This document shows positions 24,350-35,562 of a DNA stretch of 64,000 nucleotides, piece by piece. The position numbers and the translations under genes are program-made. The DNA is from Lolium rigidum. Taxonomy: Eukaryota > Streptophyta > Magnoliopsida > Poales > Poaceae. The stretch is taken from contig NC_061514.1 in NCBI RefSeq assembly GCF_022539505.1, positions 340,116,644 to 340,180,643 on the forward strand, written 5' to 3'. Each line of letters starts with the position of its first letter. The stretch's first letter is position 1. The notes under the pieces are model-generated. The model saw only the letters and a list, made by a program, of their open reading frames with translations, was not told the DNA's origin and ran no database searches.

Positions 24350-24716
24350 CTCCCCCGCAGTCGTAGCGGTAGTGACGTGAACAACAGTAGCGTCGCGGAC
24401 GGTCAGACTGCAGAGAAGCCGAAGGTAGGAACCAACGGGCTGACACTTCCCCGCAGTCGTAGCGTGAGCGTCGTGGACGATGTCGCGTCGTGGATGCTTG
24501 GACTGTAGAAGAAGCCGAGGTGCTCATGCGAGGTGATAGCCCTTGTGCCGATGTCGAGGTAGCTGAGAGCGTGGGTGCTGCAACCTTGGTCGAGGGAGCC
24601 GCGCGAGGGATTGCAGTGGTCGATGTCGTGGCCGGGTGCCGGTGTCGATGTAGCCGCATGCGAGGTGGTGTGCGAGGAGAGTGACGGAGACGCGTCGAGG
24701 CAGTCGTGGAGGTTGT
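24350..24716 (-). other. 3' interior of the Copia-like element
   Basis: GC-rich, degenerate. The phrase CCCCGCAGTCGTAGCG next to the LTR recurs about 90 bp further in, so the polypurine tract region is duplicated. No conserved ORF. Confidence 0.6.
24712..24716. other. Target-site duplication GTTGT (left copy)
   Basis: Repeated at 31391-31395 on the other side of the nested element. Confidence 0.92.
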
Positions 24717-26293
24717 TGATTGCGCGTAGTTAACACGTCCGTTGGGAACCCCAAGAGGAAGGTATGATGCGCACAGCAGCAAGTTTTCCCTCAGTAAGAA
24801 ACCAAGGTTATCGAACCAGTAGGAGCCAAGAAGCACGTTGAAGGTTGATGGCGGCGGAGTGTAGTGCGGCGCAACACCAGGGATTCCGGCGCCAACGTGG
24901 AACCTGCACAACACAATCACAGAACTTTGCCCCAACGTAACAACGAGGTTGTCAACCTCACCGGCTTGCTGTAAACAAATGATTAGATGTATAGTGTGGA
25001 TGATGATGGTTGTTTGCGAAGAACAGTATAGAACAATTGCAGCAGATTGTATTTCAGATGTAAAGAATTGGACCGGGGTCCACAGTTCACTAGCGGTGTC
25101 TCTCCCATAAGATAGCAGATGTTGGGTGAACAAATTACAGTTGGGCAATTGACAAATAAAGAAGGCATAACAATGCACATACATATATCATGATGAGTAC
25201 TATGAGATTTAATCGGGGCATTACGACAAAGTACATAGACCGCTATCCAAGCATGCATCTATGCCTAAAAAGTCCACCTTCGAGTTATCATCCGAACCCC
25301 CTCCAGTATTAAGTTGTAAACAATAGACAATTGCATTAACTATGGTGCGTAATGTAATCAACACAAATATCCTTAGACAAAGCATCGATGTTTTATCCCT
25401 AGTAGCAACAGCACATCCACAACCTTAGAACTTTCCGTCACTCGTCCCAGATTTAATGGAGGCATGAACCCACTATCGAGCATAAATACTCCCTCTTGGA
25501 GTCACAAGTATCAACTTGGCCGAGCCTCTACTAGCAACGGAGAGCATGCAAGAACATAAATAACATATATGATAGATTGATAATCAACTTGACATAGTAT
25601 TCAATATTCATCGGATCCCAACAAACACAACATGAAGGATTACAAATAGATGATCTTGATCATGATAGGTAGCTCACAAGATCTAACATGATAGCACAAT
25701 GAGGAGAAGACAACCATCTAGCTACCGCTATGGACCCATAGTCCAGGGGTGGACTACTCACACATCGATCCGGAGGCGATCATGGCGATGAAGAGACCTC
25801 CGGGAGATGATTCCCCTCTCCGGTAGGGTGCCGGAGGCGATCTCCTGAATCCCACGAGATGGGATTGGCGGTGGCGGCGTCTCTGGAAGGTTTTCCGTAT
25901 CGTGGCTCTCGGTACTGGGAGTTTCGCGACGGAGGCTTTAAGTAGGCGGAAGGGCAGGTCAAGAGGCGCCACGGGGGCCCCACACAACAGGGCCGCGCCG
26001 CCCTACTGTGGCGGCGCCCCGTGGCCCCACTTCATGACTCCTTCGGTCTTCTGGAAGTTTCGTGTAAAAATAGGCCCCTGGGCGTTGATTTCGTCCAATT
26101 CCGAGAATATTTCCTTACTAGAATTTCTGAAACAAAAAACAGCAGAAAACAGCGACTGGATCTTCGGCATCTCGTCAATAGGTTAGTGCCGGAAAATGCA
26201 TAATAATGACATATAATGTGTATAAAACATGTGAGTATCATCATAAAAGTAGCATGGAACATAAGAAATTATAGATACGTTTGAGACGTATCA
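24717..26293 (-). repeat. 3' LTR of the 24717-31390 element
   Basis: 1577 bp. On the minus strand it begins TGATACGTCTCAAACG and ends CTACGCGCAATCA. Compared with the other LTR it lacks 22 bp between two GCCGCGC repeats near 25995, a deletion of the kind seen between short direct repeats. Confidence 0.93.
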
Positions 26294-28902
26294 AGCATCC
26301 CCAAGCTTAGTTCCTACTCGCCCTCGAGTAGGTAAACGATAACAAAGATAATTTCTGAAGTGACATGCTATCATAATCTTGATCATACTATTGTAAAGCA
26401 TATGAGATGAATGCAGCAATTCGAAGCAATGATGAAGATAATGAGTAAACTAATGAATCATATAGCAAAGACTTTTCATGAATAATACTTTCAAGACAAG
26501 CATCAATAAGACTTGCATAATAGTTACTCATAAAGCAATAAGTTCAAAGTAAAGGCATTGAAGCAACATAAAGGAAGATAAAGTTTCAGCGGTTGCTTTC
26601 AACTTCAACATGTATATCTCATGGATAATTGTCAACATAAAGCAATATAACAGGTGCAATAAGTAAACATGTAAGAATCAATGCACACAGTTGATACAAG
26701 TGTTTGCTTCTGGGATAGGAAGAATAGGCAAACTGACTCAACATTAAAGTAAAAGATAGGCCCTTCGCAGAGGGAAGCATTGATTACTATATTTGTGCTA
26801 GAGCTTTTCATTTTGAAAACAAGAAACAATTTTGTCAACGGTAGTAATAAAGCATATGTGTTATGTATAAGATATCTTATAAGTTGCAAGCCTCATGCAT
26901 AGTATACTAATAGTGCTCGCACCTTGTCCTAATTAGCTTGGATTAACATGGATTATCATTGCATAGCATATGTTTCAACCAAGTGTCACAAAGGGGTACC
27001 TCTATGCCGCCTGTACAAAGGTCTAAGGAGAAAGCTCGCATTGGATTTCTCGCTTTTGATTATTCTCAACTTAGACATCCATATCGGGACAACATAGACA
27101 ACAGATAATGGACTCCTCTTTAATGCATAAGCATTCAACAGCAGTTAATATTCTCATAAGAGATTGAGGATTAGTTGTCCAAACTGAAACTTCCACCATG
27201 AATCATGACTTTAGTTAGCGGCCCAATGTTCTTCTCTAACATTATGCATACTCAAACCATTTGATCATGAAAATCTCCCTTACTTCAGACAAGACGAACA
27301 TGCATAGCAACTCACATGATATTCAACAAAGGTAAAAGTTGATGGCGTCCCCAGAAATATGGTTACCGCTCAACAAGCAACTTATTAAGAAATAAGACAC
27401 ATAAGTACATATTCTTCACCACGATAGTTTTTAAGGCTATTTATCCCATGAGCTATATATTGTAAAGACAAAGAATAGAATTTTAAAGGTAGCACTCAAG
27501 TAATGTACTTTGGAATGGCGGAGAAATACCATGTAGTAGGTAGGTATGGTGGACACAAATGCCATAGTGGTTGGCTCAAGGATTTGGATGCACGAGAAGA
27601 ATTCCTCTCAATACAAGGCTAGTCTAGCAAGGTTGTTTGAAGCAAACTCAAGTATAAAAGGTGCAGCAAAGCCCACATATGAACATATTGTAGCTATTAT
27701 AAGACTTTACATTGTCTCCTTGTTGTTCAAACACCTTAACCAGAAAATATCTAGACTCTAGAGATCAATCATGCAAACCAAATTTTAACAAGCTCTATGT
27801 AGTTATTCATTAATGAGTACAAGGTACATGATGCAAGAGCTTAAACAAGATCTATATGAGCTCAACAATTGCCAAGTATCACATTATTCAAGACATTAAA
27901 CCATTTACCACATGCGGCATTTTCCGTTTCCAACCATATAACAATGAATGAAATAGTCCAACTTTCGCAATGAACATTAAAGATAAAGCTAAGAACATAT
28001 GTGTTCATACGAAACAGCGGAGCGTGTCTCTCTCCCAAACAAAGAATGCTAGGATCCGATCTTATTCAAACAAAAAAAAAACAAAAAACAAAAGCAAACA
28101 GACGCTCCAAGTAAAGCACATAAGATGCGACGGAATAAAAATATAGTTTCACTAGAGGAACCTGATAAGTTGTCGATGAAGAAGGGGTGCCTTGGGCATC
28201 CCCAAGCTTAGACGCTTGAGTCTTCTTAAAATATACAGGGATGAACCACGGGGGCATCCCCAAGCTTTGACTTTTCACTCTCCTTGATCATATTGTATCA
28301 TCCTCCTCTCTTGACCCTTGAAAACTTCCTTCACACCAAACTCGAAACAACTCATTAGAGGGTTAGTGCATAATCAAAAATTCACATGTTCGAGAGGTGA
28401 CATAATCATTCTTAACACTTCGGACATTGCACAAAGCTACTGGACGCTAATGGAACAAAGAAATCCATCCAACACGACAAAAGAGGCAATGCGAAATAAA
28501 AGGCAGAATCTGTCAAAACAGAACAGTCCAGTAAAGACGGATTTTATTGAGGCACCAGACTTGCTCAAATGAAAATGCCCAAATTGAATGAAAGTTGCGT
28601 ACATATCTGAGGATCACGCACGTAAATTGGCAGATTTTTCTGAGCTACCTACAGAGAGGCAGGTCGAAATTCGTGACAGCAAGAAATCTGTTTCTGCGCA
28701 GTAATCCAAATCTAGTATTGACTTTACTATCAAAGACTTACTTGGCACAACAATGCAATAAAATAAAGATAAGGAGAGGTTGCTACAGTAGTAAACAACT
28801 TCCAAGACTCAAATATAAAATAAAGTGCAGAAGTAAAATAATGGGATGTCTCCCATAAGCGCTTTTCTTTAACGCCTTTCAGCTAGGCGCAGAAAGTGTG
28901 TA
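26294..28902 (-). other. Non-coding 3' interior of the 24717-31390 element
   Basis: About 2.6 kb without a conserved ORF. The purine motif AAGCTTGGGGATGC of the minus strand occurs at the LTR border (26294) and twice more near 28197 and 28252, close to the ORF end. The copy near 28190 is followed by the near-palindrome GGGGATGCCCAAGGCACCCC. Confidence 0.7.
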
Positions 28903-29547
28903 TCAAGTGTTATCAAGAAATGAAGCATCAACATAGGTATTGGGAGTTTTCTTAACTATGCATTTTATCTTATCTATGTAAGTTTCAGAGGCTCCTTTTT
29001 CATTATACTTAGGCTTGCTATCCTCATCAAACAAATTTTCGGGAACAAGCCAACCATAGTTATATTCTAGAGCTTCATGCATTCCTAGAAGCTTACAAGG
29101 TATTGTTGTCTTAATCTCCCCACCATCATTAATATTATTAGTGTACCTTATTCTATCCATGTCCATCTTTTCAAGGGTGCTAGCAAAGTTGGTATAAGAG
29201 CCAAGCATCTTATATTTAGTAAAGACCTTTCTAGCCTCTCTTGCTACACCACCAAATTCTTTGAGAAGGGTTTCTAAAATAAAATCTTTCTTTTCTCCTT
29301 CTTCCATATCACCAAGTGTAAGAAACATATGTTGAATTATAGGATTGAGATTAACAAATTTAGTTTCTAACATGTGTACTAAAGAAGCAACAACAATTTC
29401 ATAAGTAGGAGCAAGTTCTACCAAGTGTCTATCTTCAAAATCTTCAGCTGTACTAACATGAGTGAAAAAATCTTCTATATTATCTCTCCCAATGATAGAT
29501 CCACGTCCTACCGGTATGTCTTTTAGAGTGTACTTTGGAGGAAACAT
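28903..29547 (-). CDS. Conserved 214-residue ORF of unknown function in the non-autonomous retrotransposon
   Basis: I start at the ATG at 29547 (MFPPKYTLKDIPVG); the open frame upstream runs through the leader and PBS and looks non-coding. The protein has no zinc knuckle, protease or polymerase motif. Visible blocks are IPVGRGSIIGRDNIEDFFTH (residues about 11-30), EDFEDRHLVELAPTYEIV, a predicted helical part ETKFVNLNPIIQHMFLTLGD, and MDMDRIRYTNN, then WLVPENLFDE. It appears mainly helical and mildly acidic. A second copy at 48471-49026 is about 75-80% similar by eye with the same order, pointing to past selection on the protein. It could be a highly derived gag or a protein exploited for packaging; I cannot decide. 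Confidence 0.8.
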   Translation of the reverse strand: MFPPKYTLKDIPVGRGSIIGRDNIEDFFTHVSTAEDFEDRHLVELAPTYEIVVASLVHMLETKFVNLNPIIQHMFLTLGDMEEGEKKDFILETLLKEFGGVAREARKVFTKYKMLGSYTNFASTLEKMDMDRIRYTNNINDGGEIKTTIPCKLLGMHEALEYNYGWLVPENLFDEDSKPKYNEKGASETYIDKIKCIVKKTPNTYVDASFLDNT

Positions 29548-29762
29548 GATAAAATAAATAAAAAGTAAATAAAGTAAATGCAAGTAACTAATTTTTTTGT
29601 GTTTTCGATATAGAGAACAAGACAGTAAATAAAGTAAACTAGCAACTAATTTTTTTGTGTTTTGTTTTAGTGCAGCAAACAAAGTAGTAAATAAAATAAA
29701 GCAAGACAAAAACAAAGTAAAGAGATTGGAAGTGGAGACTCCCCTTGCAGCGTGTCTTGATC

Positions 29763-29780
29763 TCCCCGGCAACGGCGCCA
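29763..29780 (-). other. Primer-binding site of the 24717-31390 element
   Basis: Minus strand TGGCGCCGTTGCCGGGGA, the common Gypsy-type site usually attributed to tRNA-Asp, 11 bases from the LTR. Confidence 0.88.
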
Positions 29781-29791
29781 GAAAAAGAGCT

Positions 29792-31390
29792 TGATTGCGC
29801 GTAGTTAACACGTCCGTTGGGAACCCCAAGAGGAAGGTATGATGCGCACAATAGCAAGTTTTCCCTCAGTAAGAAACCAAGGTTATCGAACCAGTAGGAG
29901 CCAAGAAGCACGTTGAAGGTTGATGGTGGCGGAGTGTAGTGCGGCGCAACACCAGGGATTCCGGTGCCAACGTGGAACCTGCACAACACAATCACAGAAC
30001 TTTGCCCCAACGTAACAGCGAGGTTGTCAATCTCACCGGCTTGCTGTAAAAAAATGATTAGATGTATAGTGTGGATGATGATGGTTGTTTGCGAAGAACA
30101 GTAAAGAACAATTGCAGCAGATTGTATTTCAGATGTAAAGAATTGGACCGGGGTCCACAGTTCACTAGCGGTGTCTCTCCCATAAGATAGCAGATGTTGG
30201 GTGAACAAATTACAGTTGGGCAATTGACAAATAAAGAAGGCATAACAATGAACATACATATATCATGATGAGTACTATGAGATTTAATCAGGGCATTACG
30301 ACAAAGTACATAGACCGCTATCCAGCATGCATCTATGCCTAAAAAGTCCACCTTCAGGTTATCATCCGAACACCCTCCAGTATTAAGTTGTAAACAATAG
30401 ACAATTGCATTAAGTATGGTGCGTAATGTAATCAACACAAATATCCTTAGACAAAGCATCGATGTTTTATCCCTAGTAGCAACAGCACATCCACAACCTT
30501 AGAACTTTCTCGTCATCTGTTCCGGATTTAATGGAGGCATGAACCCACTATCGAGCATAAATACTCCCTCTTGGAGTCACATGTATCAACTTGGCCAGAG
30601 CCTCTACTAGCAACGGAGAGCATGCAAGAACATAAAAAACATATATGATAGATTGATAATCAACTTGACATAGTATTCAATATTCATCGGATCCCAACAA
30701 ACACAACATGAAGGATTACAAATAGATGATCTTGATCATGATAGGCAGCTCACAAGATCTAACATGATAGCACAATGAGGAGAAGACAACCATCTAGCTA
30801 CTGCTATGGACCCATAGTCCAGGGGTGGACTACTCACACATCGATCCGGAGGCGATCATAGCGATGAAGAGACCTCCGGGAGATGATTCCCCTCTCCGGC
30901 AGGGTGCCGGAGGCGATCTCCTGAATCCACCGAGATGGGATTGGCGGCGGCGACGTCTCTGGAAGGTTTTCCGTATCGTGGCTCTCGGTACTGGGGGTTT
31001 CGCGACGGAGGCTTTAAGTAGGCGGAAGGGCAGGTCAAGAGGCGCCACGGGGGCCCCACACAACAGGGCCGCGCGGGCCCCATGTAGGCCGCGCCGCCCT
31101 ACTGTGGCGGCGCCCCGTGGCCCCACTTCGTGACTCCTTCGGTCTTCTGGAAGCTTCGTGTAAAAATAGGCCCCTGGGCGTTGATTTCGTTCAATTCCGA
31201 GAATATTTCCTTACTAGAATTTCTGAAACCAAAAACGGCAGAAAACAAAGAATCGGCTCTTCGACATCTCGTCAATAGGTTAGTGCCGGAAAATGCATAA
31301 TAATGACATATAATGTGTATAAAACATGTGAGTATCATCATAAAAGTAGCATGGAACATAAGAAATTATAGATACGTTTGAGACGTATCA
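29792..31390 (-). repeat. 5' LTR of the 24717-31390 element
   Basis: 1599 bp ending GACGTATCA on the plus strand and followed by the TSD copy GTTGT. Short open frames in both strands of this GC-rich stretch (30830-31130) recur in every LTR copy and are not considered genes. Confidence 0.93.
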
Positions 31391-31395
31391 GTTGT

Positions 31396-32772
31396 CGATG
31401 CCGAAGTCGATGCAGTCCGAGCCATCGAGGACGAGGTGCTACCCTAGTTTTGCCAGAACTAGGCGCACATCGAGGACGAAGGCATACTCCGGTTTTGCCA
31501 GAACCGAGTACGCAAGACGAAGTCGAGGAAGGCGAGGCGCCGATCCGAGCTTGCCAGGCCCGGGGACGCGTCGGGGACGAAGACGCGCAGCGGTGTTGCC
31601 AGCACCGTGCATGTGTAGGACGGGACCAGTACAAATGGCGCGCCATGTCGGAGTAGACTTAGCAGAGGAAGACTCAACGACAGTTGTCGGAGTAGAGTAG
31701 CAGGTGTCGTAGTCGGGGAAGATGCGAGGACGCTGGCGGCGGAGATGTAGTGGACGAAGACGTAGAAGGTGGCTAACCCAGCGGTGACCCGGGGTGGTCA
31801 TGCTGGACGCCTAGACGGGCGTTTGCGGTGGTCGGCGAGCCCAGCGCGACCTGGAGTGGTTGGCGAGCCCAGCGGCGACCTGGGGTGAGGCGCGGCAGCG
31901 GTACACGAAGTAGGCGAGGAAGACCCGGTGGCGTGACGAAGACCATGCGCGGACGAAGGTGACCCGCGCCGAAGGGGCGGCGCTGTTGTGGCCTCGGACG
32001 TCTGTGCGCGGGGGACGGCGAAGTAGACTGCGTGCAGTGACATCACGGCTCGAGGGGCCGGCGTGGCTGCAGGGCGCGAGTCGGTACAGCGGTAGGAGGC
32101 CACCGGCGACGTACATGCCTCGGAAAGCGCGTTGGAGGCCGGTAGCATGGACCAAAGGCGGCGGCGCTGCGGCCCAAAGGGGCGACGCAGCGGCAACTCG
32201 TAGCTCGATCAGTGGTAGGCGCGTGCTCGGGGACGTGCTTGGCGGAGTTGCGGTGACGTGCGCGCTATCGGTTGATCAGACCGACGGCAGCGCTGTACGC
32301 GCCATGGCGTGGACGACGCGCAGATCGGAGTCGATGGCGGCGTTGTCGATGTAGTCCCGGTGATGACGGCGAAGATGAACCGGCGATGGAGACCGTGCAG
32401 GCGAAACAGCCTGCTGCATCGCACGTAGGGGCGCCCCGTGTGCGGCGCGTGCGGCTGTGCCGTGCGGTTGATGGCCGGTGCAGGTCGATGCCATTGTTGG
32501 AGTAGAGGCGCATGTGGACGACGATGATGGGCGACTCAATCCGATCTATGATCGGTAAAATCAAAAAAGAAAACGCCGGCCGAGCGACCGGCGACGCAAA
32601 AAGAAAACCAATCTACGGATTGAAAAAAAAAGACTCGAGGGCAGCGGGTCAACGGATCGGCAGACGAACCCTCATACGGGTTGCACGGCCCCCGGAGTAG
32701 GCCATGGAGATTGACCTCCCCGGGGGCGGCGCGGGTGGAAGCGCGGGCGGCGGCTAGGTCAAGATCAGCGCA
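31396..32772 (-). other. 5' interior of the Copia-like element, GC-rich, no clear gene
   Basis: High GC with several overlapping open frames on both strands (for example 31798-32196 minus and 31959-32354 plus). All have Ala/Arg/Ser-rich, low-complexity products, and none shows a retroviral or host domain. I regard it as degenerate or carried sequence. Confidence 0.6.
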
Positions 32773-32784
32773 GCTCTGATACCA
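32773..32784 (-). other. Primer-binding site (initiator Met type) of the Copia-like element
   Basis: TGGTATCAGAGC on the minus strand, directly touching the 5' LTR. This is the standard plant Copia site. Confidence 0.93.
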
Positions 32785-32958
32785 TGTAGAAGGATAGAGG
32801 GATATGCGGAATATGATGGATGTTGTATTGAGCCTTTGGGGCGAGTATATATAGTGGTACAAGACTTGGAGGTTAAGATAGCTCTCCTAGAGATATGGTA
32901 GGTAGAGATTACAAATCCTAGACTACCTAATATACCTATACCAAATATATCTCTAACA
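32785..32958 (-). repeat. 5' LTR of the Copia-like element
   Basis: 174 bp, near-identical to 24176-24349. Confidence 0.93.
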
Positions 32959-33111
32959 AAATGAGACAAGGAAAATTGCAATTGCACGTGCAAAATAAAA
33001 ATATTATGTCTTAGATGATACCGTCAACCCTGAGGATCTCAATATTATGGAAACTAGGCCTATCAGACTCCCTCAAAGTGCACAAAGAATTAGAATAACA
33101 GAGAAGACTAA

Positions 33112-33805
33112 GAGCATCTCCACTCGTGCCCCGTCGAGGCCCCCGGCGAGCGTTTTTTCCATCCGGACGGCGTAATTCGGCCCAGTCGCGCCCCCGGTTC
33201 CTCGTTTTCGTCCGGATTTGGCCATTCATCCATCCGGCGAGCCCACGCCACCCCCGGCCCCCCGGGGAGCGCTCCGGGACTCCGGACGAGTGAAAAGCGG
33301 GGAAGGGCCCGATCTGTCGGTGACTCGACGCACGAACCCCACCGCCACGTCGCTCAAAATCTCCCCCACCCCTCGTATCTCTCTCGCCGCCGGCACCACC
33401 CCGCCGGCTTGTTGCCCAGATTCCGCCGCCCCTCCTTCCCCAGTCCGGCAAGATGATCTAGTGGAGCACATATGGAGGCTCCGAGGCAACGCCAACGCCG
33501 ACGCCAACTAGTCTGTCTTAATTTGTTTGAAAAATTGTGAAATTGTGTGCTTCATTTGTTTCAGCACTTGTTAAACATTGTACTGATTATCGCCGAATTT
33601 GTTTCAGCAATTTTCGTACTCTTAGTCGCCGAACTTGTTAAATTTTATGTTAAATTTGTTTGAAATATGTCAAATGGTCGAGGTTGGGGGTTTCTGCCGG
33701 GGGGACGGCTGGAACTTCGGCGCTCCCCACGCCAAATCTTCCTCCAATCCGGACGAAAATTTCGCCGGATTTGGGCGTGGGGAGCGCCAACGAGTGGGGA
33801 TGCTC
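33112..33805. mobile_element. PIF/Harbinger-type MITE, 694 bp
   Basis: Left end GAGCATCTCCACTCG and right end CGAGTGGGGATGCTC are inverted repeats. Each is flanked by TAA (33109-33111 and 33806-33808), the TWA target duplication typical of PIF/Harbinger. The interior has a GC-rich left half with the phrases TCATCCATCC and CCGGACGAG, and an AT-rich right half. No transposase ORF is present, so it is non-autonomous. Confidence 0.9.
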
Positions 33806-33808
33806 TAA

Positions 33809-34126
33809 GGCATAACCTAGCGGTGGAGAGAGGCTGATGTGTTTTCACCCATCTGAGTTTGAGTTCTCTTACTTGCAATTTCTATTGAATGATGTTGCAC
33901 CATTTTTCTTAATTAAATGCCACTAGTTCCTCCCCTCGTTGGTCTTGTTCTTTATTTCTTGAATTAGGACAAAGGAAGAGTGGACGAGGCATGAAGAAAG
34001 GTTCTATGACAAGGCGCCGATGAGCCGGAGTGAGTTCAAGCCTTGTGGCCTTCGTATTTTCTGATGGGGAACATTCAACGTATGTGAAGGTGATATAATT
34101 CCAAAATCGATGCAAGTATATTGAGA
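33809..34126. other. Unassigned DNA between the MITE and the next repeat
   Basis: No gene or recognised repeat seen. Confidence 0.5.
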
Positions 34127-34130
34127 ACTA

Positions 34131-35562
34131 GCAAAATACCCGTGCGTTGCTACGGAATACAAAAATATATAGATTGATATAGGGATTATTTTGTTTTTGT
34201 GACGTTGTTTTATTAAGTTTAATGACGTGCGTTGTTATGAATTCATGCTTTACTAAATATAAATATTTAGAAACCCTATCTGGAAATCAATAATCCTTAT
34301 GTCTAATCCAACTGAACCGATCTTCCTCCTCCCAGAAAAGCCCTGTTGACAGATTTTCTTTGTCCTCCGTCATCCACCTCAACCGGCCCATGGCGAAGTC
34401 CATGTTACTCTCCTTGGCCCAGCTCCGCTTTGGATTGGGATATTAGTGTCCTTCACCCCACGTCGCCCATCTAGGTCCGCTAGTGGGTTGCGCCATGTGC
34501 CGCCCTACCTTAGGTAACCGACGACCTTCACCCGCAGTGCCCAACCCTCGTGCGAGCGGTAGAAGGCGAGACGAACACTTTGTTTGACAAAATCTTTTCT
34601 TACATAATACTTATGTGTTGTCAAAACTCTTAAGTTTCTTTTCTGGTTGGTCTTGTGGGAATGTATATAAAAATACGCATGTACAAAATACATAGTTGAT
34701 AATATTCCAATAAAGGTTAACGTGTCTTAATAGTACTCACTCCGTTTAAAAATAAGAGAGTCAATTTTGTCTATATATATTTGTATCTAGACGCGTTTTT
34801 AGTATGTTGATACATCTGTATCTATAAAATGTTAGAGCCACTTATTTTTACACAATTAGACACCATATGCACGTTTTTCTTTTTGGGGAAATTTTGATCT
34901 TATTCGCTCAGATGAATCAGATATTTTGGAAAGTTATTCAATTTTTGAGAGATAATAAGCTGCGTCGCACAGCATGTGTCCAATACGCGTACATTAAACT
35001 GGGGCTCGTTTGTCACAAGGCTGGTCAAGGTCATGTGCTTGTGTACCCACGATTCCAGGAGGCAAAACTAACCAATTCCATCTCGATTCATTGTCACAAA
35101 ACATGGCCGTTCGGCACCTTCCGTCTCGAATCAGTGGCATCCCGTGTTTCCTCTCACCTAGATCGAGCTCCTTCCAAAACTGACGTCGGATACATGCGCT
35201 CTCCCGTATGTGCTTCTAATTCTTCCATAGAATCTCAGTCTTACTCGAGCGGGGCATGTTCCATGGGAAGGAGACTTCGGTCTTGGTGCCTCTGGCTGGA
35301 CGCTGGGTGTAGCGGCGGTCTTCCGCTCATCCGTGCTGGAAGCGGGGTGCGGCGGCCCTCGTGGCGACGGTCGGTATCGGCCGCCTCCAGCGGCGCGGGC
35401 GGCAGGAGCTGGCCGGCAGGGGCGTCACCGGTTCAGTTGGTGGGATTTTATCGGTTGGTAGCAGGACTGAGGATTAATATGCTGGTTTCCGAGAGGCTAA
35501 AAAGGCAATTCAGCAGACGACGTACACACGAAGGCCGGATTTCAATTTAATAGTAAAGATAA
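34131..35562 (+). repeat. Possible transposable element bounded by a CCCGTGCGTTGCTACGG motif
   Basis: The sequence opens ACTAGCAAAATACCCGTGCG and TTGCTACGG, and about 1.4 kb later has TTTAATAGTAAAGATAAAG. These two phrases often flank grass insertions in my memory. There are no inverted ends and no sure target duplication, so superfamily is left open. A 684-base open frame at 34867-35550 inside has no recognised domain and is probably not a gene. A Stowaway fragment lies within. Confidence 0.35.
34733..34862 (+). mobile_element. Stowaway-like MITE fragment
   Basis: TACTCACTCCGTTTAAAAATAA resembles the Stowaway end CTCCCTCCGTT. It is followed by the typical TGTATCTAGACGCGTTTTTAG and ACATCTGTATCTA interior. 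The right end is degenerate. Confidence 0.7.

Larger units (their letters stand above)
24717..31390 (-). mobile_element. Large non-autonomous LTR retrotransposon (TGATACGTCTC family) with a single unknown ORF
   Basis: Complete element with LTRs of 1577 and 1599 bp, TSD GTTGT, PBS TGGCGCCGTTGCCGGGGA 11 bases inside the 5' LTR (29763-29780, minus) and a purine tract AAGCTTGGGGATGCT at the 3' LTR (26294 onward, minus). The 3.5-kb interior has one clear ORF (28903-29547) and a long non-coding 3' part. No gag, protease, reverse transcriptase or integrase motif is seen. It is inserted in the Copia-like element. LTRs differ mainly by a 22-bp deletion, so the insertion is young. The family is very common in Triticeae genomes as I remember it; I do not give a family name. 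Confidence 0.92.
24176..32958 (-). mobile_element. Non-autonomous Copia-like element with short LTRs, split by a nested element
   Basis: Two LTRs of 174 bp (24176-24349 and 32785-32958) are almost identical. On the minus strand they begin TGTTAGAGATATATTTGG and end CCTTCTACA. A perfect initiator-Met type PBS (TGGTATCAGAGC) adjoins the right LTR and a purine tract (GCGGGGGAG) adjoins the left LTR, so the element reads on the minus strand. Flanks are AAAGG (24171-24175) and AAATG (32959-32963), a TSD with one mismatch. Its own interior is only 24350-24716 plus 31396-32784, about 1.75 kb. That interior is GC-rich and without recognisable gag or pol motifs. The rest is the nested element at 24717-31390. 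Confidence 0.87.

Noticed and set aside
24327..25184. 285-residue minus-strand open frame
   Set aside because: Spans the Copia interior, the TSD and the nested LTR, so it is a chance fusion of two elements.
31798..32564. Overlapping Ala/Arg-rich open frames in the Copia-like interior
   Set aside because: Open on several frames and both strands because of high GC; no domain signature.
34867..35550. 227-residue open frame between the MITE and kinase regions
   Set aside because: No domain, low-complexity serine/arginine-rich end, and it lies within a likely repeat.
34131..35562. Helitron
   Set aside because: No TC start, CTRR end with hairpin, or Rep/helicase trace could be shown; left as unclassified.
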